From Phyllobacteriaceae bacterium Water-Bin73 (GTDB lineage Bacteria > Pseudomonadota > Alphaproteobacteria > RS24), in NCBI GenBank assembly GCA_900197605.1, contig FZLQ01000002.1, positions 1 through 46,332 on the forward strand: DNA of 46,332 nt, given 5' to 3'. Under the pieces are notes generated by a model. It was not told the origin of the DNA. It searched no databases and saw only the letters and a program-made list of their open reading frames with translations. Shown in pieces: positions 27,279-36,059 of this stretch. The position numbers and the translations under genes were made by a program. Numbering within the stretch: the first letter of the stretch is position 1; the number at the start of each line of letters is the position of its first letter.

Positions 27279-28173
27279 TTTTTTGAGCCCCTTTTGATTT
27301 CGGCGCGCGCGGTTTATCGCCTCTTGGCTTTCGCCCTTTTGCGTCACCGCCGCTTGGCTTTCCAGAAGGCGGTTCGGCGGCATTGTCATCGCCACCTTTG
27401 GGAATTGTGCCATCGACAATCGCTTGCCAGTTTTTGCCAAGCTGTTGGCGCAATACGCGGCGCGGCACTTCTTCGACGCGGCCGCTATCCAATTGCCCCA
27501 ATTGAAACGGCCCGAAGCTCAATCGAATAAGGCGGTTCACCTTGAGGTCGAGGGCTTCCAGCACTTTTTTAATCTCGCGATTTTTACCCTCGCGCAACGC
27601 CATGGTCAGCCACACATTGCCGCCCTGCACGCGCTCCAATGTCGCCTCAATCGAGCGATAATTAACGCCGTCAATCTCAATGCCTTTTTTCAGTGCCGCC
27701 AGCCGCGCCTCATCAGCCTTGCCGAAAGCGCGCACGCGATAGCGGCGCAGCCAGCCAGTGCTGGGCAATTCCAAAAACCGCTTCATGCCGCCATCATTGG
27801 TCAGCAGCAGCAGGCCTTCAGTATTAATATCCAACCGCCCGACCGCATTTACGCGCGGCAGGCTCGCCGGTAATTTTTGAAACACGGTCTCGCGGCCTTG
27901 CGGGTCGCGATTGGTCGTCACCAGGCCGGCCGGTTTATGATAGCGCCATAGACGCGGCGGGTCGGGCTCGCCAACCGGTTTACCGTCCACCGTGATATTA
28001 TCATTGGGCGTCACATTGAGCGCCGGTGTATCGAGGCGGCGGCCATTTACCGCCACCCGCCCATCGGCAATCATACGCTCGGCATCACGGCGCGAACACA
28101 CGCCCGCGCGCGCCAGCACTTTGGCAATGCGGTCGCCCTCATAATCAGATTTTTTATCGCTCGGTTTATTCAT
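27259..28173 (-). CDS. rluB: Ribosomal large-subunit pseudouridine synthase, RluB type
   Basis: 304 residues from ATG 28173 (28188 is a possible alternative). An N-terminal S4 RNA-binding domain (about 14-60: DRIAKVLARAGVCSRRDAERMI) is followed by the catalytic domain, with GRLDINTEGLLLLTNDG around D115, the nucleophilic aspartate. The KNREIKKVLEALDLKVNRLIRLSFGPFQL segment is typical of the RluB/RsuA family. It ends in a Lys/Arg/Pro-rich tail of about 50 residues, probably disordered and RNA-binding. It is divergent from tadA, with 46 bases between the starts. RluB is favoured over RluE/RsuA by the S4 domain and the basic tail. Confidence 0.92.
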   Translation of the reverse strand: MNKPSDKKSDYEGDRIAKVLARAGVCSRRDAERMIADGRVAVNGRRLDTPALNVTPNDNITVDGKPVGEPDPPRLWRYHKPAGLVTTNRDPQGRETVFQKLPASLPRVNAVGRLDINTEGLLLLTNDGGMKRFLELPSTGWLRRYRVRAFGKADEARLAALKKGIEIDGVNYRSIEATLERVQGGNVWLTMALREGKNREIKKVLEALDLKVNRLIRLSFGPFQLGQLDSGRVEEVPRRVLRQQLGKNWQAIVDGTIPKGGDDNAAEPPSGKPSGGDAKGRKPRGDKPRAPKSKGAQKNARHKR

Positions 28174-28219
28174 GCCCTGCTGTAGCATGCGCCGCGCCCG
28201 CCATGCTAGTCTCGCCTTT

Positions 28220-28672
28220 ATGAGTGATGATTTCATGCAAATGGCGCTCGACGAAGCCCATGCCGCTGCCGCTGCCGGAGAAGTGCCGGTAGGTGCCGTT
28301 TTGGTGAGCGCGCAAGGCGCGGTTTTGGCGCGCACAGGCAATCAAATGCGCGCGCTGAATGACCCGACCGCGCATGCCGAAATAGCCGCTATTCGGCAAG
28401 CATGCGAAACCTTGGGCAATGAGCGGCTGTCGGGCTGCAGTCTTTATGTGACGTTGGAGCCTTGCCCAATGTGCGCCGGGGCGATTGCCGAAGCGCGCAT
28501 CGCCAAATTATTTTATGGCGCAGCCGATGTGAAAGGCGGCGCGGTAGATAATGGCGTCGCGCTGTTTGACCAGAAAAGCTGTCACCACAAGCCGGAGGTT
28601 ATTGGCGGCTTGCGCGAAAGCGATTGCGCCGCCCTGCTGAAAGATTTTTTCGCCCTGCGGCGAAATGGTTAG
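28220..28672 (+). CDS. tadA: tRNA-specific adenosine(34) deaminase
   Basis: 150 residues from ATG 28220; the upstream in-frame ATG at 28172 would overlap the divergent rluB start. TadA converts adenosine 34 to inosine in tRNA-Arg(ACG). The zinc and catalytic residues are HAE (H52, E54) and PCPMC (C82, C85), in the usual order, with the GAVLV strand before them. The start has no clear Shine-Dalgarno site; TAGTCT lies 7 bases upstream. Divergence from rluB is common in this clade. Confidence 0.94.
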   Translation: MSDDFMQMALDEAHAAAAAGEVPVGAVLVSAQGAVLARTGNQMRALNDPTAHAEIAAIRQACETLGNERLSGCSLYVTLEPCPMCAGAIAEARIAKLFYGAADVKGGAVDNGVALFDQKSCHHKPEVIGGLRESDCAALLKDFFALRRNG

Positions 28673-28692
28673 GCATTAATCTCATTTTTCTC

Positions 28693-28721
28693 TTGGCACT
28701 TGGCCAGCCATTTCCTAGAGT
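28693..28721 (+). promoter_or_regulatory. Predicted promoter of the acyl-CoA dehydrogenase gene
   Basis: TTGGCA (28693-28698), a 17-base spacer and TAGAGT (28716-28721), in the gap between tadA and the dehydrogenase. Two TTGGCCA copies (28700-28706 and 28722-28728), 22 bases apart, flank or overlap the -10 region and could be operator half-sites. Confidence 0.45.
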
Positions 28722-28746
28722 TTGGCCAATCGAGAGGGAGACCAAA

Positions 28747-30015
28747 ATGATTTTTGAACATAATGACCGCACAAAAGAATTGATTGCCCGTGTCGAAGGC
28801 TTCATGGACGCGCATATTTATCCGAATGAAGCGACCTATGCTGAGCAAATGGACGCATTTCGCGCCGACGGAAATCCGTGGCAAGTCGTGCCGATTTTGG
28901 AAGAGCTGAAAGAAAAAGCAAAAGCCGAAGGCCTGTGGAATATGTTCCTGCCCGAAAGCGAACGCGGTTTTGGTCTGTCCAATGTTGAATACGCACCTTT
29001 GTGCGAAATTATGGGCCGCGTCGGTTTCGCGTCTGAAGTGTTTAACTGCTCCGCGCCCGACACCGGCAATATGGAAGTGCTGGAACGTTATGGCAATGAC
29101 CGCCATAAGGAAGAATATATGATGCCGCTGCTGAACGGTGAAATCCGCTCAGCCTTTTTGATGACCGAGCCTGCCGTGGCGTCATCAGATGCCACCAATA
29201 TTGAAACCCGCATTGAACGCGATGGCGATGAATATGTGATTAATGGCCGCAAATGGTGGTCGTCAGGTGTCGGTGACCCGCGCTGTAAAATCGCCATTGT
29301 GATGGGCAAAACCAATCCGGAAGCCCCGCGCCACCAGCAGCAAAGCCAAGTTCTTGTGCCGCTTGATGCCCCGGGCATTGAGATTGTGCGCATGTTACCG
29401 GTCTTTGGTTATGACGATGCCCCGCATGGTCACGCTGAAGTTATTTTGAAAGATGTACGTGTGCCGGCTGAAAATCTGCTGCTCGGCGAAGGTCGCGGTT
29501 TTGAGATTGCACAAGGCCGCCTCGGCCCAGGGCGTATTCACCACTGCATGCGCACCATTGGTGTCGCTGAACGCGCGCTCGAAAAAATGTGCGCCCGTTT
29601 GTTGACCCGCACGGCATTTGGCAAGCGCGTTGCTGATCACAGCATTTGGGAACAGCGCATTGCCGAAGCCCGCACCAATATTGAAATGTCACGCCTATTG
29701 ACCATGAAGGCCGCTTATATGATGGATACGGTCGGCAATAAGGTTGCGAAAAGTGAGATTGCGCAAATTAAAGTTGCCGGTCCGCGCATCGCGCTGCAAA
29801 TCATTGACGACGCCATTCAAGCCCATGGCGGCGGCGGTGTGACCACTGATTTCGGTCTGGCCAAAATGTATGCCGGTATCCGCACGCTGCGTCTGGCCGA
29901 TGGCCCCGATGAAGTGCATAACCGCACCATTGCGCGCCTTGAGATGAAAAAATATGCCGATCTCAGCCAAGCCGGTGACGCAGAAATGCAAACATTGGAT
30001 GTGCCGCGCTCTTAA
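28747..30015 (+). CDS. Acyl-CoA dehydrogenase (ACAD10/11-like)
   Basis: 422 residues from ATG 28747, with GAGGGAGA ahead of it. This flavoenzyme family oxidises acyl-CoA in fatty acid breakdown. Family features are [21 protein letters not shown] (FAD/substrate region), [50 protein letters not shown] and the C-terminal [35 protein letters not shown]. The sequence resembles the dehydrogenase part of ACAD10/11, which pairs with the phosphotransferase-fold protein encoded at 24910. A strong terminator follows, so it is the end of its transcript. The specific acyl substrate is not determined. Confidence 0.93.
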   Translation: MIFEHNDRTKELIARVEGFMDAHIYPNEATYAEQMDAFRADGNPWQVVPILEELKEKAKAEGLWNMFLPESERGFGLSNVEYAPLCEIMGRVGFASEVFNCSAPDTGNMEVLERYGNDRHKEEYMMPLLNGEIRSAFLMTEPAVASSDATNIETRIERDGDEYVINGRKWWSSGVGDPRCKIAIVMGKTNPEAPRHQQQSQVLVPLDAPGIEIVRMLPVFGYDDAPHGHAEVILKDVRVPAENLLLGEGRGFEIAQGRLGPGRIHHCMRTIGVAERALEKMCARLLTRTAFGKRVADHSIWEQRIAEARTNIEMSRLLTMKAAYMMDTVGNKVAKSEIAQIKVAGPRIALQIIDDAIQAHGGGGVTTDFGLAKMYAGIRTLRLADGPDEVHNRTIARLEMKKYADLSQAGDAEMQTLDVPRS

Positions 30016-30038
30016 AGCCCGACACACTCAAATATCAG

Positions 30039-30070
30039 CCCCGCTATCTAACAAAGATGGCGGGGTTTTT
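30039..30070 (+). terminator. Rho-independent terminator after the acyl-CoA dehydrogenase gene
   Basis: CCCCGCTATC (30039-30048) pairs with GATGGCGGGG (30056-30065), a 10-base-pair stem with one G-T pair and a 7-base loop, followed by TTTTT (30066-30070). It lies 24 bases after the stop codon. Its 3' side also faces the converging mutL end. Confidence 0.9.
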
Positions 30071-30092
30071 ATTTGCCCATTGGAAACTGTCG

Positions 30093-31943
30093 TTACCGCC
30101 GCCCGAATAGCCGCTCAATATCGCTCAGTTTCAATTCCACATAGGTCGGGCGGCCATGATTGCATTGGCCTGAATTGGGTGTCGCTTCCATATCGCGCAA
30201 AAGCGCATTCATCTCATCAATATTGAGGCGGCGACCGGCGCGCACCGAGGTATGGCAGGCCAGCGTTCCGGCAATGTCTTCGAGCTTTTCTTTTAACGCC
30301 AATCCGGCGCCCAATTCGCGCATCTCCTCGGCCATATCGGCCAGCATGGCTTTCAAATCCGCGCCATAAAGCATGGCCGGTACTTCGCGCAACAGCACGG
30401 CTTTGCGACCCGCTTGGGCCGGGCCGAAATCTTCAATCACAAAACCCAAATCGGCCAATTCTCCGGCGCGCGACAACAGCAGCACAGCCGCGTCTTCTTC
30501 AAGCTCGGCGATTTCCGGCACCAGCAAAATCTGACGTTTAATACCGGCTTCGGCAATTTGCGTTTTCATGCGCTCATAAACCAGCCGCTCATGCGCCGCG
30601 TGTTGGTCAACAATCACAAAGCCGTCATGGGTTTGCGCCAAAACATAAGTCTCGTGTAATTGCGCGCGCGCCAAACCCAGCGGCAAGCCTGCCAATGAAG
30701 AGGCCGAAGCCGAAGCCGGGTCGGCCATCGCCGCCGCTTGCGGAGTCGATAGCCATTCCGCCGCCGCCTCTGCCATGCCCTCAGCCGAGGGGGTTATCGG
30801 GGCTTGAAAATTTTGCGCATTGATATTTTGCGCCGCGAAATCGCCCTGTCGGCTCATATCTTGGGCATAGCCCGGGCGAAACGCCGCCATTGTCTGTCCC
30901 GCCACGGTTGTCGATGCGCGGTGGCCTGCCTCAGCCAAAGCGGCGCGCAAGCCGCCGACAATCATCGAGCGAATAAGACCGGCATCTTTGAAGCGCACTT
31001 CGGTTTTGGCCGGATGCACATTGACATCAAGTTCGTCCGGCGGCACCTCGATAAACAGTGCCAAAGCCGGATGACGATTGCCCGCCAAAAAGTCTTGATA
31101 CGCGCCGCGCACCGCGCCGTTGAGCAGCTTATCGCGCACCGGACGGCCATTGACGACGAGATATTGTTTTTGCGCTGTTGCGTGATTAAAAGTCGGCAAT
31201 CCGGCAAAGCCATAAAGACGCACATGGTCGCGCTCGGCCATTACCGGCACGGCGTTGTCGGCAAAGTCGCGACCCAAAATTGCGCCCAGCCGCTTGAGTT
31301 GGGCACCCACACTCGCCTCGCCACCGGTTTCAGCCGGATAGGCAAATGTCTTGCGGCCATCGCTGGTCAGCGAAAAGCCAATTGCCGGATGCGCCATCGC
31401 CAGCCGTTTCAAAATATCGCTCACCGCCGTGGTTTCGGCGCGGTCGGATTTCAAGAATTTAAGCCGCGCCGGTGTGGCGAAAAATAAATCGCGCACCTCA
31501 ACCCGCGTGCCAATGCCCCCGGCTGCCGGTGCAATATCGGAAATTTTGCCGCCATCAACCTTCACCATATGAGCGTTGTCGCTATTGCTGGGGCGACTGG
31601 TCAGGCTGAGATGCGCCACCGCGCCAATGCTGGGCAGCGCCTCGCCGCGAAAGCCGAGACTGGCAATCTGAAACATGCGATTGCCGCCATCGCCTTCGGG
31701 CAATTTCGAGGTGGCGTGACGTTCAATCGCCAGCGCCAATGCCGTGGCGCTCATACCATGCCCATTATCCTCAACCAGAATGAGGCTCTTGCCGCCATTG
31801 CCGAGACTGACATCAATTTGTGTGGCGCCCGCATCAATGGCATTTTCAACAAGCTCTTTCACCGCACTGGCCGGACGCTCCACCACTTCACCGGCGGCGA
31901 TGCGGTTAATCGTTTCCTCACTCAGGCGGCGAATTTCAACCAT
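30093..31943 (-). CDS. mutL: DNA mismatch repair protein MutL
   Basis: 616 residues from ATG 31943, where the conserved N-terminus (IRRLSEETINRIAAGEVVERPASAVKELVENAIDAGA) begins. An open extension upstream overlaps pgi and is excluded. The GHKL ATPase motifs are present: ENAIDAGA, DNGHGMS and SLGFRGEALPSI. The C-terminal dimerisation domain has DQHAAHERLVYERM, the metal-binding motif of endonuclease-competent MutL, plus ACHTSVRAG and QCNHGRPT. These indicate a nicking MutL, as in bacteria without MutH. It follows pgi by 4 bases and is probably co-transcribed with it. Confidence 0.97.
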   Translation of the reverse strand: MVEIRRLSEETINRIAAGEVVERPASAVKELVENAIDAGATQIDVSLGNGGKSLILVEDNGHGMSATALALAIERHATSKLPEGDGGNRMFQIASLGFRGEALPSIGAVAHLSLTSRPSNSDNAHMVKVDGGKISDIAPAAGGIGTRVEVRDLFFATPARLKFLKSDRAETTAVSDILKRLAMAHPAIGFSLTSDGRKTFAYPAETGGEASVGAQLKRLGAILGRDFADNAVPVMAERDHVRLYGFAGLPTFNHATAQKQYLVVNGRPVRDKLLNGAVRGAYQDFLAGNRHPALALFIEVPPDELDVNVHPAKTEVRFKDAGLIRSMIVGGLRAALAEAGHRASTTVAGQTMAAFRPGYAQDMSRQGDFAAQNINAQNFQAPITPSAEGMAEAAAEWLSTPQAAAMADPASASASSLAGLPLGLARAQLHETYVLAQTHDGFVIVDQHAAHERLVYERMKTQIAEAGIKRQILLVPEIAELEEDAAVLLLSRAGELADLGFVIEDFGPAQAGRKAVLLREVPAMLYGADLKAMLADMAEEMRELGAGLALKEKLEDIAGTLACHTSVRAGRRLNIDEMNALLRDMEATPNSGQCNHGRPTYVELKLSDIERLFGRR

Positions 31944-31947
31944 TCTT

Positions 31948-33210
31948 CTAGGCCATTTCCGAGAGATAATGTTTGGCGCGTATTTTACCCGCCTCGACGG
32001 CAGGCTGGTCAAACGCATCAACGCCCAAACCGTCCGCCGCATAAATCGTCTCAAGCTGAAAATGCATCAGCAGCGCGCCAATGCTCTCATCATCAATGCC
32101 GGCGAGCGCCATATGACGCAAGGGTCGCCCCGCCTCAACCAGCGTATCCATTGTGCCGCGCGCTTCTGCGTCCACAAGATTGCCCATTGTGTGACCGGCT
32201 AAAGCGGCCAGCCCTGCATCATCAGCAAAGCTGTCGGGCACGCTGGTGCCGTGACCGCGCGTTGCCTGGGTCAGCACGGTGTAAAATTTATCATCAGGTC
32301 CGGCCATATAGAGTTGCATCTGGCTGTGCTGGTCAACCGGCCCCAGCGCGTTGACCGGCACTGAGCCATTGCCCTGCTTGCCGAGACTTTCTGCCCAAAT
32401 CTGGCGATACCAAAAGGCCAAGCGCTCCAAGCGGTCGGCATAGGCCATCATCACTGAGATATTGCGCCCCGCCGCCATATGAGCAAGCTGCGCCGCTGCG
32501 CCCAAAAGCGGGGGGTAATCGGCGGCTGCGCCCGATAATCCGGCCATGACCGAGGCCGCACCGGCGCGAATTTTCTGCACATTGCCGCCCGCCCAAATGG
32601 CCGGCAAAAGCCCGACATTGGTAAAGACCGAAAACCGCCCGCCAATCTCTTCTTCATGCTCAAGCAAAGAAAATCCATAAGCCGTCGCCAGTCGCCGAAG
32701 CGCATTATCGCCGCGACCGGCAATGCCGCCCATATGTTTGCCAATGGCGAGCCCCTGCGCCTCCAACGCCAAAATCGCGCCGCCCGCCTGCATCATGGTT
32801 TCTGCCGTGCCGCCCGATTTTGAGACGACCAGAAAACGGCTGGTCGATAAATCTCCGGCCAGCAGCCGCGCATAGGTTTCAGCGTCAAGATTATCGACAA
32901 AAATGAGATCCGGGCCGCTTTCCGGCGCGGCTATTTTTCCGGCCGGGGTCAGCGCGCCATGCACTTGCGCCAGCACTTGCGCGCCCAAGCTGGAGCCGCC
33001 CGTGCCGAGAATGAGGATACGCGCCGCGCCATCGCCCAAAGCATCAGCCATAGTTTGCATGGCGGCGATGTCATCGGTTTTGTCACATAGCAGCATATGC
33101 GGCAAAGGCCGGTTTTGATAACGTCCATGCGCGCCGGACAAGGCTTCAACCATGCCATCAAAATGGGGCTGCGCGGCGGCATCAATGGCGTGGGTCAAAA
33201 TTTGCTGCAT
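31948..33210 (-). CDS. pgi: Glucose-6-phosphate isomerase
   Basis: 420 residues from ATG 33210, with AGGAGA ahead. The frame is open further upstream but without homology. Motifs: ILGTGGSSLGAQVL, VVSKSGGTAETMMQ (sugar phosphate binding), the GGRFSVFTNVGLLPA segment, and QGNGSVPVNALGPVDQHSQMQLYMAGPDDKFYTVL (active-site histidine region). It interconverts glucose-6-phosphate and fructose-6-phosphate. It is shorter than E. coli Pgi (549 residues), like many compact bacterial forms. Confidence 0.95.
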   Translation of the reverse strand: MQQILTHAIDAAAQPHFDGMVEALSGAHGRYQNRPLPHMLLCDKTDDIAAMQTMADALGDGAARILILGTGGSSLGAQVLAQVHGALTPAGKIAAPESGPDLIFVDNLDAETYARLLAGDLSTSRFLVVSKSGGTAETMMQAGGAILALEAQGLAIGKHMGGIAGRGDNALRRLATAYGFSLLEHEEEIGGRFSVFTNVGLLPAIWAGGNVQKIRAGAASVMAGLSGAAADYPPLLGAAAQLAHMAAGRNISVMMAYADRLERLAFWYRQIWAESLGKQGNGSVPVNALGPVDQHSQMQLYMAGPDDKFYTVLTQATRGHGTSVPDSFADDAGLAALAGHTMGNLVDAEARGTMDTLVEAGRPLRHMALAGIDDESIGALLMHFQLETIYAADGLGVDAFDQPAVEAGKIRAKHYLSEMA

Positions 33211-33324
33211 TATATCTCCTATCACCTCGACTGGCGAAGCGTGTGTTAATTTGCGGACGACTCGCCCACATAGTAACAGCCCGTGACGCGAAAACCACTC
33301 CGCGACCGGCTTTATGGACAGAAC

Positions 33325-33352
33325 TTGCACAATAATTTTTCATTGCTAGATT
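33325..33352 (+). promoter_or_regulatory. Predicted promoter of the parvulin-like gene, leaderless layout
   Basis: TTGCAC (33325-33330), a 16-base spacer and TAGATT (33347-33352), then only 7 bases to the ATG at 33360. No Shine-Dalgarno sequence is present, so the transcript is predicted to start at or next to the start codon. Confidence 0.45.
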
Positions 33353-33359
33353 AGGCGCG

Positions 33360-34250
33360 ATGAATGGTGATGAGTTATATGAAAAACGGATGCGTCGCGG
33401 CTTGGCCGCTGCCGCCGTGCTTGGCCTGTTAATTGCGTTGGTGGCGGCAACGCCGGCTGACCGAGCGCGCCTGAACGAGGCCGGTGCCATTGCCAAAGTC
33501 AATGAGCGTCATATCGACCGCACCGAATTTGCTTCGGCCTATCAGGCCTTGCTGTCTGATAAAACCAAAGCCCCGACGCAAGGCGACAAAAAACTGGTGC
33601 TGGCCCGTTTGATTGAAGAGGAATTGCTGGTGCAGCGCGGGCTGGAAATCGGTCTGCTCGATGGCGATGCCGCCGTGCGCAAAGCCGTGGCGATGGCGGT
33701 GATTGAATTTGTGCTGGCGCAAGAAGGCTCGGACGCGATGAGCGAAAACCGATTGCGCGCCTTTTACAATAAAAACAAGCAGCGTTTCGCCCCGGCCAGC
33801 CGCTTGCAAGTGGCGCAAATTTTTGTGCCCTATGGCGACAGCCCCGACGATGCGGCGGTGATTAAACGCCTTGATGAGATTCGCAATGCGCTGCGCCGCG
33901 GTGATGATTTTATCGCCACAGCCGACGCGTTGGGCACGGAAATTCTGCCGCCCCTGCCACGCGTTATGCTCACGCCCAATAAAATGACTGATTATCTCGG
34001 CCCCGATTTGACGGCTGCTGCGGCGCGCCTGCCGCAGGGTTCGATTTCTGACGCTTTGGCTGGCGCGACCGGTTGGCATTTTCTGAAAATTACCCGCAAT
34101 CAACCGGGGGCCGCCCCGGCCTTTGACGATATTCGCGGGCAAATTATCGACGCTTTGCGCCGCGAAAATGATGATACGGCCTTGCGCGATTATCTCGATT
34201 GGCTGCACCAACGCGCCGATATTGTTCTCGCCCCTGACGCGCCGCGATAG
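33360..34250 (+). CDS. Parvulin-like peptidyl-prolyl isomerase, membrane-anchored
   Basis: 296 residues. A short cytosolic N-terminus and one membrane helix (RRGLAAAAVLGLLIALVAATP, about 12-32) precede a SurA/PpiD-like chaperone region (AKVNERHIDRTEFASAYQALL, LVLARLIEEELLVQRGLEIGL). A weak parvulin domain follows (about 135-265: RLQVAQIFVPYGDSPDDAAVI and TGWHFLKIT). It is probably periplasmic. It lies 9 bases before the HupE/UreJ-like gene and may help fold or load it. Catalytic activity cannot be judged from the sequence. Confidence 0.75.
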   Translation: MNGDELYEKRMRRGLAAAAVLGLLIALVAATPADRARLNEAGAIAKVNERHIDRTEFASAYQALLSDKTKAPTQGDKKLVLARLIEEELLVQRGLEIGLLDGDAAVRKAVAMAVIEFVLAQEGSDAMSENRLRAFYNKNKQRFAPASRLQVAQIFVPYGDSPDDAAVIKRLDEIRNALRRGDDFIATADALGTEILPPLPRVMLTPNKMTDYLGPDLTAAAARLPQGSISDALAGATGWHFLKITRNQPGAAPAFDDIRGQIIDALRRENDDTALRDYLDWLHQRADIVLAPDAPR

Positions 34251-34259
34251 GGAAGCGTT

Positions 34260-35495
34260 ATGCTGCGGGGTGTATTTGCGTTTCTAGTGCTGGCGATGGT
34301 CGCCCTCACCCCGTCAATGGCGCATAATAAAAGCCTCAGCTTTTCTGATTGGTTTTGGGACGGCAAAACCTTGCAAGTCAGCTTCACCGCACCGGCGCGC
34401 GATGTCACTCTGCTGCCCGAAGTGGTGACCAGCCAAAACCTCGCGCAGGCCTTGTCGATACATGTTGAGAAACATTTAAGACTTGTGCAAGTCAACACGC
34501 CGTGTCGATTGGAGCGCGGCTTTGAGACGGCGCCCGCGCATGACGGCTATGTGCGCGTGACCGGCCGTTTCGGCTGCTTTAACGACACCACGCCGATTGA
34601 GATGCACAATCATGCCTTCTTTAATCTGGCGCGCAGTCATGTGCATTTTGCGCGCCTGTCTTTGCAGGAAAAGCCGGAATTGGGCGGCGCCGAAATTTTG
34701 TTTACCGCAACCCAACGCATGCACCGCATCGCGCCGGGCGAAGAAGGCCGCATTGAAACCGGTGTTCGTTTTGGCGAGATATTTTCCAGCCATTTTTGGC
34801 TCGGCATTGAGCATATCGTCACCGGTTATGACCATTTAGCATTTGTCTTTTGTCTGCTGCTTATCGGCGGCACAAGGCGGCAATCGCTTTTGCTCATCAC
34901 CGGCTTCACCATCGGCCATTCGCTGACTTTGGCACTGGCCGTATTGGACGTGGTGCGCGCTGACCCGCAAATGGTCGAAGCTCTTATCGGCTTTTCCATT
35001 GCGCTGGTGGCCGCCGAACGCATTTTGGCACGCAATCGGCTCATGCCCTTAACCGGCATGGCGGCGGCGGGCGCATTTTTTGTCCTGTCCTTTATCTTCA
35101 CCTTCACCCAGAGCGGGTTCGCCTCTGATATCGGCTTGGGCATTTGGGCGGGTTTGATATTATTCTGCTTGGCCTATGGGCTGGTCATTCGCGATGAGGC
35201 CGATGCGCTGAAACTGGCACCGCTGATGACGCTGGCCTTCGGGCTTATACATGGCTTCGGTTTCGCCGGATTGCTGAGCGATATCGGCCTGCCGCCCGAT
35301 AATGTCGCGGGAGCTTTATTCGGCTTTAATATCGGTATTGAGATCGGGCAATTATTGGTCTTTCTGCCGCTGGTTGTTTTCGGCCCTTATTTGCTGGAAG
35401 AAGTGCCGACACCGCCGATAAAATGGGCCGATATTGCCGCGCTCATGCTGACGGTTTTAGGCGTTTTCTTATTTGTCTCGCGCCTCATTATCTAG
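34260..35495 (+). CDS. HupE/UreJ-type membrane protein
   Basis: 411 residues. A signal peptide (MLRGVFAFLVLAMVALTPSMAHN) precedes a periplasmic domain of about 165 residues, then about seven membrane helices. Histidine-rich motifs match the HupE/UreJ_2 group: FWLGIEHIVTGYDHLAFVFCLLL, TGFTIGHSLTLALAVLDVV and LAFGLIHGFGFAGLLSDIGLP. Related HupE and UreJ proteins are linked to nickel uptake, but no hydrogenase or urease gene is in this window, so the substrate is open. It is co-transcribed with the parvulin-like gene. It converges on rraA, with 6 bases between the stops. Confidence 0.8.
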   Translation: MLRGVFAFLVLAMVALTPSMAHNKSLSFSDWFWDGKTLQVSFTAPARDVTLLPEVVTSQNLAQALSIHVEKHLRLVQVNTPCRLERGFETAPAHDGYVRVTGRFGCFNDTTPIEMHNHAFFNLARSHVHFARLSLQEKPELGGAEILFTATQRMHRIAPGEEGRIETGVRFGEIFSSHFWLGIEHIVTGYDHLAFVFCLLLIGGTRRQSLLLITGFTIGHSLTLALAVLDVVRADPQMVEALIGFSIALVAAERILARNRLMPLTGMAAAGAFFVLSFIFTFTQSGFASDIGLGIWAGLILFCLAYGLVIRDEADALKLAPLMTLAFGLIHGFGFAGLLSDIGLPPDNVAGALFGFNIGIEIGQLLVFLPLVVFGPYLLEEVPTPPIKWADIAALMLTVLGVFLFVSRLII

Positions 35496-35501
35496 GCCGC
35501 G

Positions 35502-35990
35502 CTAAACCGATAATGATTGCTTTGAAATAATCACGCCATCTTCATCGGCATAAACCCAATCGCCCGAGTGAATGGTCACGCCGGAAAATTTGACCGTCAC
35601 ATCATAAGTGCCGAGGTCGCGTTTTTCGCTTTTCTTCGGATGGCTGGCCAGCGCCTTAATGCCGATATTCTCAGCCGCCAGTTCAGCGCGATCGCGCACG
35701 CAGCCATGAATAATGATACCCGCCCAGCCATTTTGCGCCGCCAGCTTGGCAAGATTGCCGCCAAATAGCGCACAATTCATCGAGCCGCCGCCATCAACAA
35801 CCAGCACACGCCCGTCGCCCTTTTGCTCGACAGCGGCGCGGATTTTTGTATTGTCCTCGAAAGTCACCAGCGTTTTAACGACCCCGTGAAAGCGTATGGT
35901 GCCGCCGAAATCTTGATAGCCCGGCGCCAAATAGCGCAAGCCCTGATGCGCGTCGGATAAATCCGTCGTCATAAATTCAGTCTCAGCCAT
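35502..35990 (-). CDS. RraA family protein
   Basis: 162 residues from the second of two adjacent ATGs (35990), better spaced from an AAGGAGG site. The RraA signature is NGWAGIIIHGCVRDRAELAAENIGIKALASHPKKSEKRDLG, with VLVVDGGGSMNCALFGGNLAKLA before it. In E. coli RraA binds and inhibits RNase E; related proteins are 4-hydroxy-4-methyl-2-oxoglutarate aldolases, and sequence alone does not separate them. The ribosome binding site lies directly at the end of the aceA terminator's T-run, so rraA probably depends on read-through of that terminator or on a promoter inside or near aceA. Confidence 0.88.
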   Translation of the reverse strand: MAETEFMTTDLSDAHQGLRYLAPGYQDFGGTIRFHGVVKTLVTFEDNTKIRAAVEQKGDGRVLVVDGGGSMNCALFGGNLAKLAAQNGWAGIIIHGCVRDRAELAAENIGIKALASHPKKSEKRDLGTYDVTVKFSGVTIHSGDWVYADEDGVIISKQSLSV

Positions 35991-36000
35991 CATGCCTCCT

Positions 36001-36039
36001 TAAAAAATAAAAGGGCCTCGCGGCGAAACCGCGAAGCCC
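36001..36039 (-). terminator. Rho-independent terminator after aceA
   Basis: On the minus strand, GGGCTTCGCGG (36039-36029) pairs with CCGCGAGGCCC (36023-36013) with one mismatch and a 5-base loop, followed by TTTTATTTTTT. It begins 21 bases after the aceA stop. The rraA ribosome binding site follows at once. Confidence 0.9.
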
Positions 36040-36059
36040 CAAAATTGTCGTGAACCTGA

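Noticed and set aside
30804-31487. 227-codon plus-strand frame within mutL
   Set aside because: Antisense to a secure mutL; composition rich in Arg, His and Cys, as expected of a shadow frame.
33429-34211. 260-codon minus-strand frame across the parvulin-like gene
   Set aside because: The plus-strand gene has a membrane helix, chaperone-like segments and a promoter; the antisense frame has none of these.
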